Shown here piece after piece: positions 1-11,545 of a stretch of 64,000 nucleotides of DNA (position 1 is the stretch's first letter; every line of letters starts with the position of its first letter). This DNA is from Amaranthus tricolor (Eukaryota > Streptophyta > Magnoliopsida > Caryophyllales > Amaranthaceae). The notes beneath the pieces were generated by a model, which saw nothing but the letters and a program-made list of their open reading frames with translations, had not been told where the DNA came from and did no database searches. The translations under genes and the position numbers were made by a program. Location: the NCBI RefSeq assembly GCF_026212465.1, contig NC_080051.1:19114905-19178904 (forward strand), in the 5' to 3' direction.

Positions 1-91
1 TTTTTTATTAACGTAATGTTTTTATTATTATTAAAATTATTATTGTTATTGTCATTATTAATTTGATTTATCGTTATCTATTTATTTATTA

Positions 92-92
92 A

Positions 93-147
<55 letters not shown>

Positions 148-180
148 GTTGTTGTTGTTGTTGTTATTATTAATCCAAAT
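92..180. repeat. (ATT)n/(GTT)n microsatellite
   Basis: Uninterrupted ATT triplets pass into GTT triplets and back. The tract lies just before a splice-acceptor-like sequence ending in CAG at 232, so it is probably intronic in the MULE transposase gene. Confidence 0.85.
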
Positions 181-199
181 ATTATTATTGTAGTCATTA

Positions 200-793
200 A
201 TGTACTTAATTTATATCATTTCAAATGTGCAGGAGTTTGAAAATTTTGGAGACAACGTAGACTACTCCGGTCGCTTTGTTACGGATAGGGAATTTATCTC
301 CATAGATGAGTTACATAGTTGGGCCGATGCGATAGCAATAACAATCGGTTTTCAATTTACACGTGCTTCTTATAAAAAGAAAGAAGGACGTTCCAGAGTT
401 AGTTGTTATTTAAGATGTCACCGCTATGGTAAACTTAGGGGTGATGTAGATAATGTAGATAATGCTGCCCGACCTGGTTCTAAAAGTAGGAGTTGCGGGT
501 GTAAATTTATGATTGTAGGAAGTAGTCGTAAACCAGGAGAAAGACCTTGGACGGTAAGGGTGTGTCCTGGTGAAAAGGGAAAACATAACCACCCGTTCTT
601 GGTGTACAGAGATGGTCATGTAAGGGCGAGGATTAATGTAGATATTCGGGAGCACATACGACAGCTTAGTGCAACCGGAATGCAACCGGCCTTTATTATG
701 AATTCTATTAGAGATAATTTTCCTGGTTTTTATGCTAGTATGAATCAGATATATAATATTAGGCAATCAATAAGGAGAGATGAAATGGATTAA
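200..793 (+). pseudogene. MULE transposase, N-terminal FAR1-like DNA-binding part only
   Basis: The 197-residue reading frame has the FAR1/WRKY-GCM1-type zinc-binding pattern: Cys residues in CYLRCHR and SCGCKF, then HNHP at about residue 130. It continues with the helical stretch that normally precedes the MULE DDE domain (QLSATGMQPAFI, NQIYNIRQSIRRDE). No DDE catalytic core follows; the frame stops at 793, where the opposite-strand PMD gene begins to be readable. A likely acceptor, TGTGCAG ending at 232, would start this exon at 233 (residue 12 of the frame), with 5' exons outside the window. Known: MULE transposases carry this domain N-terminally. Inferred: this copy lost its catalytic domain by deletion and is inactive. 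Confidence 0.75.
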
Positions 794-1916
794 TGTACAA
801 GAACGCCAAGGTCACCGCACCCCAGGCCACGTCCTGTTCATCGTCGTTGACGACAACTATCGGGTGAGGTCGCATGCCAGTCCTGGTCTTATCCGCCAAC
901 AAGGTAGAGCCGATGACAGCCATGTAGTACGCTGTGGTCTGGGTATCCAAGGCCTGCGACCTATGACACAGCCGCATCAGTTCAGCAACGCTTATGCATC
1001 CGCTGGTGAATGAACCTTTACGTCGAAGCTCAGACAGAGGCTCGCCGACCAGATTGGTGATACCAACCTCCCACTCCGCCTCCGAAGGCTCAGCCGGCAG
1101 AGAACCATCAATAGAAATGCCCAATATGCGTTGCACGTCGTGCAACATAATCGTCATCTCTCCCCAGGGCATGTGAAAGGTGTTCGTATCCGGCTGCCAC
1201 CTCTCGACGAACGCCGATATCAAAGCAGAGTCGATGTGCTGGTGCATAATGACCGGTAGTCGACCGAGGGAAGTGGAAGGTAGAAAATCGACTAGCTCAT
1301 CGGACATATCCCTCAGTCCGATGATGGACTCCACCGGTCTCTTCCTAATACGGCACTCCAGAATCGGAGGCGTACGCTCGGAGCCGTCATAAATAAGTTT
1401 AGCTATGTGCCCGCCATAGCTAGGGATTAGTCGCGTATCTGTCGGCCCCCCGGGCTGGGGTGATGTCACTAACCAGTCCGTGTTAGTGGACTGTGAGGGC
1501 CTGCCCCGTGGCGGCTCATTATCGACAAAACTTCCTCCTGCACGCTCAGATGCGGCGGAAGAACTCGGGCCGCCACGGGCAAATCTGCCGTCGGGGCCAC
1601 GAACTATAGTCCAGTCCAATGGGGCAGGCTCAGGAGCTTGGAACTGAACATCATCAGCATCATTATCATCATCACTATAAACCCCCCAACTACTCTGGAG
1701 GCTATCAGCCTGGTCATCAAAATGAGTACGCACTTGGTTCAGCGTACTCGACCTTTGGGCCACACTGTGTCTGGCCGCCTCTTCCTGCCTAGCCCTCCTA
1801 GCAGAACCCGTGACCCCCCTTTCATGCGGGTCCCCTCTGAGTAAGGTAGGCCTATAACTATTACCTCTCAACAATTGCCTAAAAAAACGCTTTCCTTTTC
1901 CTTGATTACCAGCCAT
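759..1916 (-). pseudogene. Plant mobile domain (PMD) protein, C-terminally truncated
   Basis: The 385-residue frame starts with a basic, low-complexity leader (MAGNQGKGKRFFRQLL) and an acidic linker. From about residue 165 it has the PMD signature: LIPSYGGHIAKLIYDG, a WQPDTNTFHMPWGEMTI block, LHDVQRILGI, and AWGAVTLAFLY. PMD proteins derive from transposons; host relatives (MAIN/MAIL) act in silencing, while many copies ride in MULEs. The domain normally continues well beyond AFLY, but here it ends within a few residues, exactly where the convergent transposase fragment ends. The last ~10 residues are therefore antisense readthrough. The rest of the frame is open without stops, so decay is recent or the deletion is the main lesion. 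Confidence 0.75.
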
Positions 1917-2760
<844 letters not shown>

Positions 2761-2764
2761 AAAT

Positions 2765-2856
2765 GAGTCGCCCAGATCCGGGCGGCTGGACCTCGGTTCA
2801 GTCGCCTTAAATTAGGCGACTGAACCGGGGTTCAGCCGCCCGGATCTGGGCGACTC
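2765..2856. repeat. 34-bp double-palindrome array (2.7 units)
   Basis: The array is periodic at 34 bp. Each unit is a 24-bp palindrome of the form GAGTCGCCC-N6-GGGCGACTC followed by a 10-bp near-palindrome (GACCATGGTC type). Units lie at 2765-2798, 2799-2832 and 2833-2856. The whole block is also one large inverted repeat centred near 2811. It is GC-rich in an AT-rich setting and is flanked by A-tracts on the left and T-tracts on the right. The same unit occurs at 3479, 44861 and 45237. Confidence 0.85.
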
Positions 2857-2923
2857 ATTTTCTTTTTTTTTTTTTTCCGTGAAATATAAATAACATTTAT
2901 ATACACTTACTAAAAAAAATAAA

Positions 2924-3417
2924 TAAACATTACAACATACAAATTTAAACTAATAATTTATAAAACAAAGCATAAACATATATTTAATAATAAATAAAAA
3001 TAACAATAACAATAATAATAATAATAAAATTAATAATAACAACATTAACATATATTTAATAATACAAAATTAACAATCACAATAATAATAATAAAATTAA
3101 TAATAATAACATTAACATATATTTAATATTAACAAAAATAACAATACAATAATAATAATAATTAAATTAATAAACATTACAACATACAAATTTAAACTAA
3201 TAATTTATAAAACAAAGCATAAACATATATTTAATAATAAATAAAAATAACAATAACAATAATAATAATAATAAAATTAATAATAACAACATTAACATAT
3301 ATTTAATAATACAAAATTAACAATCACAATAATAATAATAAAATTAATAATAATAACATTAACATATATTTAATATTAACAAAAATAACAATACAATAAT
3401 AATAATAATTAAATTAA
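2924..3417. repeat. 247-bp tandem duplication, two copies
   Basis: The blocks 2924-3170 and 3171-3417 read the same at every position I compared, offset by 247. They consist of ATTAAT/AACAAT-rich sequence without coding potential. The lack of divergence suggests a recent duplication, or an assembly artefact. Confidence 0.85.
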
Positions 3418-3478
3418 TAATAATAAAATTAACAAAATACATACGGAAAAAATTTAAAAAAAAAAAAAAAAAAAATTG

Positions 3479-3502
3479 GAGTCGCCCAGATCTGGGCGAC
3501 TC
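3479..3502. repeat. Single 24-bp palindrome GAGTCGCCC...GGGCGACTC
   Basis: This is a perfect inverted repeat with AGATCT at its centre, embedded between a long A-tract and a long T-tract. It is the first half of the 34-bp unit found in the neighbouring array. Confidence 0.9.
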
Positions 3503-3730
3503 CTATTTTTTTTTTTTTTTTTTAAAAAAAAATTAATTACAAATAACTTACCTCGATTGATAAATTCCGGATTGAACTTAATTTTTGCTCCCAAATTTTG
3601 CTTTTGTATGTTGGTTTTTTGTTGTGGTGAGAGTTTTTTTAGTGTGAGTGTGGTTTATATAGAAAATTTTAGCTTTAATGGCATAATTGTAATTTTTTCA
3701 AATACCAAGGGCAATATGGTAATTTACTAG

Positions 3731-3777
3731 GGGGTGGCGAAAAAATGAAAAGGGTGGCGAATTATAAGAATTGGGCT
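3731..3777. repeat. Right terminal sequence of the PMD-MULE
   Basis: GGGTGGCGAA-type motifs occur twice (3732-3740 and 3752-3761) with an AAAAATGAAAA spacer, then an ATTGGGC end. It matches 45658-45704, and in reverse complement 44661-44712. No target duplication can be tested because the left end is missing. Confidence 0.75.
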
Positions 3778-4895
3778 AAGTTTTTTCCTTTCATGTATGT
3801 TATACTATTAATTAATTAATTAATCACATTTTCGAAACACTTTTGAAACTTCTATTAATCACGTCTACATTAATAATTTATCTATTGTCCATCTATTGAA
3901 AATAATATTCTTATAGTTTTTATTTGCTGATAGTGAACGAAAAAGATTTATTTTTAACAAATTAAACCCACATATATGAATTTATTTTCACCCAATATAA
4001 GTTATAGTATGTGAAATTATAATATGTGTTTTTATTTTCAACGGAGAGACAACATATGATATTACCAATGTTATTTTTCCTTTAAAAATTTGCTCTAACT
4101 GATTCATTTTCATAAGTTTTTTTTTTTTTTTTTTTTTTTTTTTACATTCTTACATTAGGAAAAAATTCTAAATAAGTATCAAGGTAATAATTGAATTCTT
4201 TAATTTATAATACAAAATAAGATAAATTTTTGCATTTATTAATATGAAAATTTTCATATTAAAAATACATGATACAACAAAGATTAAAGCATGGATTTAG
4301 GAAAATGATAATAAAAAGATTTTAACATGTCATCAACAGCATCAGGGATGGCAAAATCAATAGGCTAGTGCGGTATGCCCTCCATAATATCATGACGGGT
4401 AATATTTCAAATTAAAAATTAAATGTTACAATTGCAAATTCAAATATTGGACAAAAAAAGTAGGTATATATTATCTAACTCCATTTTACAAACTCTTGAG
4501 TCGTCTTGTGAAGTAATATTTTGTATTCCTTTGTACAATTTTGATCATAATTTTACTTTACCAAAGACAAACCGCTTAGTAAATACCTAATATCTGCATT
4601 ATTCTCTAAGTGTTCATGTTATGTAATTTTCCAATTCACTTCAAATGTTAGTGTTTGATGAAGAAAATTCATGTTTCATGATGGGCAAGTTGAAATCGAT
4701 GATAATAATTGCCATGGAGATGTTATAAAGTGTTTGTGGATGGATTACAAAAAAATTTCACATGTTATCAACAACAATGATATAACAGACAGGTGAGTGC
4801 GGTTTGCTTCCCCATATCTAATACTAACCTATTTTTTTTTTATCCATTACCTATCATTATTCATAGCAGGTTTTTACTTTATCTTCTTGTTATAA
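3778..4895. other. Non-coding AT-rich DNA, no gene seen
   Basis: No open frame of note. It contains a poly-T run (about 4118-4143) and two short stretches with AGGGATGGC/GTGCGGT-type wording typical of degraded hAT MITE ends (near 4345 and 4795). Confidence 0.5.
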
Positions 4896-5582
4896 GTGCT
4901 CCATACATTAGTAAATTGCGTAAAATTTATTTAAACCATACAATATAATAAGATAAAATTAACATCCTTATTTTTTTTGTCTATGATTTTGAATAAAAAT
5001 ATACAGATTGATATAAATAAGTATATTGTAGATATAAGGCGGACGAGAATGAGGTGGATCGAGTGGGTATGGGGTGGGGACAGTGGATATAGATAGGGTG
5101 GGTAAAATATCATACCTACCTCTAAGGGTGTTCAATGAGTCGGATAAGGGTCGGACGGGACTTAAGAAAATATGGGTCGAATTGAATAAGGGCCATTTAA
5201 ACTTAATATGGGCATTATACGGATAGGGCTTTGAAAGCCCGACAGCTCGTTTTTATTGCTTAAAATTATTATAATTCTCATTGATTAATTTATAATAATT
5301 AAATTCTAGAAATATTACTAATTCCCATTGATACTGTCATTTATAATAATAAAATCATCCATCAATTATGCTATTTAAAAGGGCTCTTTTCCGACCCTTA
5401 TTAAGCCGTTTTATAGCCCGCTTTATTTTAATTATAGTAAAGCCTATTTTCGACTCGTCCTTTATAAAACTCTTCTAAAAACGGGCCAAATAAGGGATTA
5501 AGGGGACCTGACCCCTACCTACCACCTACCCACTGCTTATTGGGGTAAGACTTTTTAATACCCATATCCATCTACTATCCCC
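4896..5582. mobile_element. Degenerate MITE with a nested insertion, related to 53.1-53.4 kb
   Basis: The sequence around 4935-5120 (ACAATATAATAA block, then a G-rich GGGTGGGTAT block) matches the order of blocks at 53130-53330. The element appears interrupted near 5126 by another sequence beginning AAGGGTGTTCAATGAG that runs to about 5510, after which CCTACCTACCACCTACCC wording resumes. Boundaries are approximate and no clear target duplication was found. Confidence 0.4.
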
Positions 5583-5585
5583 AAA

Positions 5586-6025
5586 AACTACTATAAATTT
5601 TCACTTGTGCCACATTAGCAGTCATCGCAAAAGTAAGAATTTCCCTTGGTTATGTTGTCCAGCCACAGAATTTCAAGCTAGAGATTACCATGGCATAAGT
5701 GATCGTGGCTAAATTGTTGTCATGGAAAATCATGGTTATAGTAGAAACTCTTTTTCTTTGCCACGGTATTAAATCTTGTGGCTAATTATATTCTTTTGCC
5801 ACAGGCAATAACCCCTAGCTAATCTTATTTTTTGCCTCATGCACTTACTCGTGGCTAGGCACAAATGCTTCTTTGCCACGGTATATATTTACCTGTGGCA
5901 AAAATTTTGAGTATGATTGTAATATTGTCTTGAAACCTACTAAACCCGTGGCAAGATCAAAACTTGCCACAAATTTTTAATTTCCTTGGTATAATTAGTG
6001 ACACAAGTGACAATTTATAGTAGTG
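5586..6025. mobile_element. 440-bp non-autonomous CACTA element
   Basis: The right end is TTTATAGTAGTG, whose reverse complement is CACTACTATAAA. The left end is AACTACTATAAA, differing by one base. Flanking AAA at 5583-5585 and 6026-6028 is the expected 3-bp target duplication. Inside are many TTGCCAC/GTGGCAA subterminal motifs in both orientations, as expected for transposase binding sites in this superfamily. No coding capacity. Confidence 0.85.
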
Positions 6026-6936
6026 AAATGAGATAAGTACGATACGAAATCCATATAACTTTACCCGATTGCCATCTCTACTTATTCGTATATTTATGCT
6101 ATGAATTATCGTAGCTAGTGTTACATTGTCAACAAAAGATTATAACAGCAGGGCATGGGATCGGACCTTAGAGAAGGTAGTATTGTAATGTAATAGGCCT
6201 ATAGGATTAGGAGTGTCTACAAAGTTCCAATAATTTGCACGCTTTCTTCTCTTAAGAACTTCATTAAAAATTAAGACAACAAAATTATATATCAAATGAG
6301 ACATAAATTTTAAAGACTCAACAAAGGCTGCGCCATTAAAGTTGCTGCTAAGTTGGGTTTACGTAACTTGGATAGCAACTTCAGGTTTTTTTTATAGGAA
6401 AAAAAAAATTTTATACAGAAAAAGTCACGATTATTATAAAAGAAATCTAACATTAAAGTCTTTCCTCTATCACATCGCTGCTTGATACAATATTTTTTCA
6501 GGGAGTCTTTAAATTTGGTGTGGCTTTGACATATATATAAGTTTAATATTATTGACTGTATTAGTTGAACTGATAAGCGTATGACGCCATATACCTTTTT
6601 ACTATTGAATTGATAACAAGGCTCCAATCTCTCACCATGAGAGATTTTAAAACCTAATATATGGATTGATCAAATTCAATAAATAGATTGAATAACGCTG
6701 TAATATAGAGAGCCAAAGACGAAAAAAGCAAAATAAAGGGGCTTATCATTAATCATAATAAGGTTGATAGTAGCCCCAAAGTATATAATGGAGGCTAGGG
6801 TTTTTTGAGAGAAAAAAAAAGAGAAAGAGAGAGGAGAAGGGAAGTTCGATAGCAACTTGAGCTTAATATCTAATTGGTTCTTTAGCATGGTTTCCAAATT
6901 ATTGTTTTTTAAAAAAATTGATAATAATAATTAAAA

Positions 6937-7125
6937 TTTTCTAACTTTTGGATTATTTTTTAATAATTTAACCTTTGTCTTTAGTTTGCTAGCAATATAA
7001 CTTTTTATGTTATAATAATTCAACTTTTGCCCTTTGTTTGCTATAAGCATATCCAATTAGTATGCTGACAGCAAACTAAGGTCAAAGGTTGAATTATTAA
7101 AAAATAATTCAAAAGTGAAATTATT
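6937..7125. repeat. Foldback (MITE-like) inverted repeat
   Basis: The left arm, CTTTTGGATTATTTTTTAAT onward, is complementary to the right arm ending ATTAAAAAATAATTCAAAAG; the shared interior includes AGTTTGCT/AGCAAACT. Arms are roughly 55-60 bases around a short centre. No target duplication identified. Confidence 0.6.
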
Positions 7126-8991
7126 TACAGTGAATGGATGAAAAGTTGAATTAATAATATTAATTTTTTTTTAATTATAAAATAGACCAATAAAAAAAGG
7201 CAATTATAAATAAAAATGAAACTCAAAATCTTTATTCATCTATTAAAACATGATTTGATTGATTTATCGATCTTATAAGTAAACAAATTACACAAGCAAT
7301 TTCCTAGCTGTCAATGGGAGTGACTTTTAAGCATACATATTTAAGTTGGAAGGCTATAATAATTGGTTATCATCCATAATATTCTTGCGAGTTTGGAACG
7401 TCTACAATATACAAAGACAAATTGAGATGATCCTAGAAATTAACAATTAAAACAATTTTTGCAAGCTACTCCTTCATCAATTAAGTTAAGCTTTATCCTA
7501 CAATATATAAATGAATTTATAAATTTTGAGACTCGAATTATCCTTAAAAAGTGTATAAAACGTCAATATACATAACCAATAAAAGGAAACAAAAGAAGTA
7601 CTAAACAAAGCTTTTTTGTTTTCTTCAATTTAAGTTCTCAAATAATAAGAAGATAAAAAAAATAAACTTAGTGAGTTTAAAAAGAATGATATTCTTATTA
7701 AATTTTAAAAAATTAATGTTTGACAGATTCAAATAGAATTAAGTTCTCGTTATTAAATAAAAGAAAAATGAAAATTATATATATCTTAATGAGTTCGACA
7801 AGAGTGACTTTCTCACAAGGTCAAAAAATTTCATAAAGGATACCAACTAAGTAATTAGAGCAAGTATTTGAAGATACTCCACGCAAGTTGGGTTGGGTTT
7901 TGGGTATTTAAGATTTCCTGACCAAGTAAGGAGGACTGTTGGAAAATTTGAAGATGCTATGTGCAAGTTGTGTCGTTAAATTATTAAAGAACCCAACCCA
8001 ACTTGAGAGAAGTGTTAGGAAGTAAGACAAGATAGTAATAATAAAATTATAAGAGTTAATTATTTTTTAAAATTTTGTATCATATTTTTTAGTTTAAGAA
8101 TAAATTTTTCCTTATTTATAGGAAAATAATTAGGTCTCTAATCATGTAAGTGGTTAAGGAAATATATGTCCTAAATTTGTTAAGACTCTATTATAAATAA
8201 ATGTCATCAAATATTGATTAAAAACGAAAAAGATAAATAATAAAAAAATATATCTAGAAACACGTTTTCTGTGTTCTTTTCTTTTAGTCTTAAAGTGGGT
8301 AGTCTTCTTGTGATTGACTGTTAGACTTAATTCTAAGCTAATGCTTGTAAAATGTTAGATCTTTTGTATTAATAGGAAAACTTGAAGAGACTACAAACAA
8401 TATAATAAGATTACAAATTTTAACGCCTACTACAATTCTAGAAATTGAAAATTATAATTAAATAGATGACTTGAAATGAAACTAACCAAATCGAAGATTA
8501 TGTAGACAATACTGTTTTCAAAAATTTGATACCAAATCGAGGCACTATTTAGTTTTCCTAAAGCGTTATTCCGCATATGTGGTGATTAGGCTTAAGAACT
8601 TGGATTACACTTTTGAGATACAGCGATTTGCATTCACTTATAAGTACTATACAATTGAACAATGTGAAGAATAAGAAATTACATAGAGCAAACTTAAAGA
8701 TAAAATGAAAAGAAAGCTCATTTCCTTCACTTTGATAACTTGTAGAGAATAAAATCGAGGAGTAAAGAGAGAAAAATGACAGCAGAAATTAGCATACCAA
8801 AACTCTAGAATTGATCTCCTTATATAGGAGTAGGAATGAACTTCAACTAATCCATGTTTCCCACTTCCTAAGTTACTTAGTGAATGATTAGTGGGAGTAA
8901 TTAGCTTTAAAATAACCCTAAATGCAAATTAAACGGAGGAAGCCCCCAAAAACGCGCATCAAGAAGAAGAGCGGCGACTTGTCGCTAAGAT
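7126..8991. other. Non-coding AT-rich DNA
   Basis: No coding or structural feature could be supported in this stretch on either strand. Confidence 0.5.
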
Positions 8992-9278
8992 GCGATGACT
9001 CGTCGTTTTAGCGCCGACTCGGCTTCATGTTAAGCGACGAGTCGACTTTTCTTTCTGTAAAACTACAATTTCTAGAGACTAAGCGATGACTCGTCGTTTT
9101 AGCGCCGACTCGGCTTCATGTTAAGCGACGAGTCGACTTTTCTTTCTGTAAAACTACAATTTCTAGAGACTAAGCGATGACTCGTCGTTTTAGCGCCGAC
9201 TCGGCTTCATGTTAAGCGACGAGTCGACTTTTCTTTCTGTAAAACTACAATTTCTAGAGACTAAGCGATGACTCATCG
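8992..9278. repeat. 91-bp tandem repeat, three full units plus a partial one
   Basis: Units start at 8992, 9083 and 9174, with a 14-base partial unit from 9265. Each holds GCGATGACTCGTCG and TTAAGCGACGAGTCGAC, which are partly complementary, so each unit can fold. Units read as nearly identical. GC-rich relative to flanks. Confidence 0.9.
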
Positions 9279-9539
9279 TGTACTCTCTATCCATGTTATT
9301 ACTTTATTTTGTTTTCCTTCCTTTAAACACGGGATTTTACCCTTTAGTGTACTTTTGGCCCACTATTTTTGTAATATTTGCCATGAGATTTACTTATTAT
9401 ACTTTAGTATACTTAGTATACTTATAACTTATACTTAAAAACATTTTATACTCTAAACCATCCAACATTGACAGGAGCACCTTAAGGAACAAGAAAATAT
9501 CTTCAAACTTTATGCCGCCAGAGCTTTTTAGTGTTTGAG

Positions 9540-10383
9540 CAGTGGCGTATCCATGCATGGGCCTCCCTGGGCACATACCCCAGGTGAAATTTTAAAAAAA
9601 TTCTGAAGTAAGGTCGGTGAAACACGATTTTTATTGTCTCAAGATTTCAGAAAATGAAAACCCCTAAGTATTCTGAACTCTCTCTCTAAAATAATAAACA
9701 CCAAATACCCAACCGCTGCTGTCGCCTGCCTGCGACTGTCACCTTCGGCCAGCCGCCTGTCGAAGACCGTCCATCCCTGCCGCCTGCAGTTGCCCAATGG
9801 GCTCCTGTTTCACGTCCTTAAGCCTAAACAAAACCCTAAAAATCGAAATTTAGATTGTTTAAGGTATTTTCATTCTCAATCTTAATCTTGATCTTAATGT
9901 TTTAATCTTTAATTTTAATCTTGAAACTTGATGTTCTACTTTTTAATCTTAATCTTAATGTTGATTCTTGAATTTTGTTAGAATGTTATTTCTTGATTTT
10001 ATTTTTTAAATTTTTTTTTATGTTTTTTGAATAATAGAATGTTATTTCTTGATTTTTTTTTATGTTCTATGAATAATTTTGTTAGAATGTAAATGTGTTT
10101 GATAATCTTGAATGATTGAATATTTCTTGATGTTTTTGTTTATATTCTTTGAATAACTGATGCTATTGTACATCGATTCCAAAATATGAAAAACTAGGCG
10201 AGAACATTTATAATTTGTTCGTTCGTTAGCTTTTATATTACTTTGGCTTTGTCTTGATATTATTGCGCTTCTACAAGTCATTTTGCCAAAATAAAAAATA
10301 TTTTAGTTGTTAATTTTACAAAAGAACCTCTGACAAATTTTCGTCAATTCATTGGTGCCCCAGGGGACTCTGGATCTGCATTG
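9540..10383. mobile_element. Non-autonomous hAT-like element, about 844 bp
   Basis: The left end is CAGTGGCGTATCCATGC and the right end is CTCTGGATCTGCATTG, imperfect inverted copies that both lead into a CCCTGGGCAC/GTGCCCCAGG pair. It is flanked by 8-bp near-identical duplications, TGTTTGAG (9532-9539) and TGTTTGGG (10384-10391). The end type is that of hAT elements with TTF-type transposases. No transposase remains. A short GC-rich block at 9715-9800 resembles the leader of such elements. Confidence 0.65.
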
Positions 10384-11072
10384 TGTTTGGGTCTCCATTA
10401 CATAAAACCAATAACTCATTAGCAAAACTCTAGTGATTTATATTACTGCTAAGGTTCCTGTTTGTTAACCACAAGTTGTCCTACATCGGAGAAAGCTAAA
10501 AGAAGAATAACTTCTACTATTACCAATTTATTTTAGTAATAAAGCTCCTTTGATAGTGTATGTGGGTTACTTCTTCTCTTTCTTGTATGGGTTGCCTAGA
10601 CGTATTTTTTAATTTTGTGCATGATGAAATTAAAGTCTGATTTGTTGTTGGGTTTCTATAATTAAGACATTTAATCTTACCACTGCTTAATGGGCCTTCT
10701 AATTGGATGTTCATTCCCGATAGATTCGTATTCCATCTAGTAGGCTTAAGTTCTAAAAAGTAAAAACACTCACATGTAAGGAGAAGTGTTAAAGTGCACA
10801 TTTTAATATTCATATGTGAGTATGTACATCAAAGAAAGACAAAATCTTTATATATCACTTTATTCTCGTACATTTATATGTGCATTTTTTTAATTTTCCT
10901 TTTACTTTACGTATTTTTTTAAGTATACATAAATAATATGGTATATTGTATAATTTGGGATAACCCTCTACAAAAACGGATTACCCCAATTTTTTTTACC
11001 ACATATCCATTATCCTTTCAACATTACTCTTTACATTAAAAATCCTCTTTCTCCTTCCTCCTTCCAGTGACA

Positions 11073-11228
11073 ATGTACTCCCATAACAAAAACAACCCAT
11101 CTTCTTTCTCTTTCCATACTTTTAGATTTGAAGAAAATTTTGCCAAACTCAAATTATATATCTCTTTAATTATGGGTTTGGTGGTCTTTTTTGTAGCATT
11201 AGGAATTGTTATAATTATGAAGAAATAA
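11073..11228 (+). CDS. Possible 51-aa peptide with C-terminal membrane segment
   Basis: A start codon at 11073 opens 51 codons. The N-terminal part is polar and aromatic (MYSHNKNNPSSFSFHTFRF). It ends in one strongly hydrophobic stretch (LIMGLVVFFVALGIVIIMKK) with a terminal Lys-Lys, the layout of a tail-anchored or single-pass peptide. A CTTCCAG acceptor-like site ends just upstream at 11066, so it could be a last exon. No family was recognised. It lies alone between transposons, so chance is possible; short AT-rich frames often look hydrophobic. Confidence 0.3.
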   Translation: MYSHNKNNPSSFSFHTFRFEENFAKLKLYISLIMGLVVFFVALGIVIIMKK

Positions 11229-11390
11229 TTTATTTTGAAGAAGAACAAACAAAATGCACATGATTTTCTTTGTCATATTTTCTTTTGTTTATTAGTGCAT
11301 TTTGTATGATAAATTATACTAATATATTGTGTATATGTAATTATTTTTACCCACTTTAGCATTTATTGTCTTTAATTTTATCTATTTTTT

Positions 11391-11540
<150 letters not shown>

Positions 11541-11545
11541 TTTTT

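Noticed and set aside
3476..3730. 84-codon frame starting in the palindrome
   Set aside because: It begins in a palindrome and a poly-T tract giving poly-Phe; no support as a gene.
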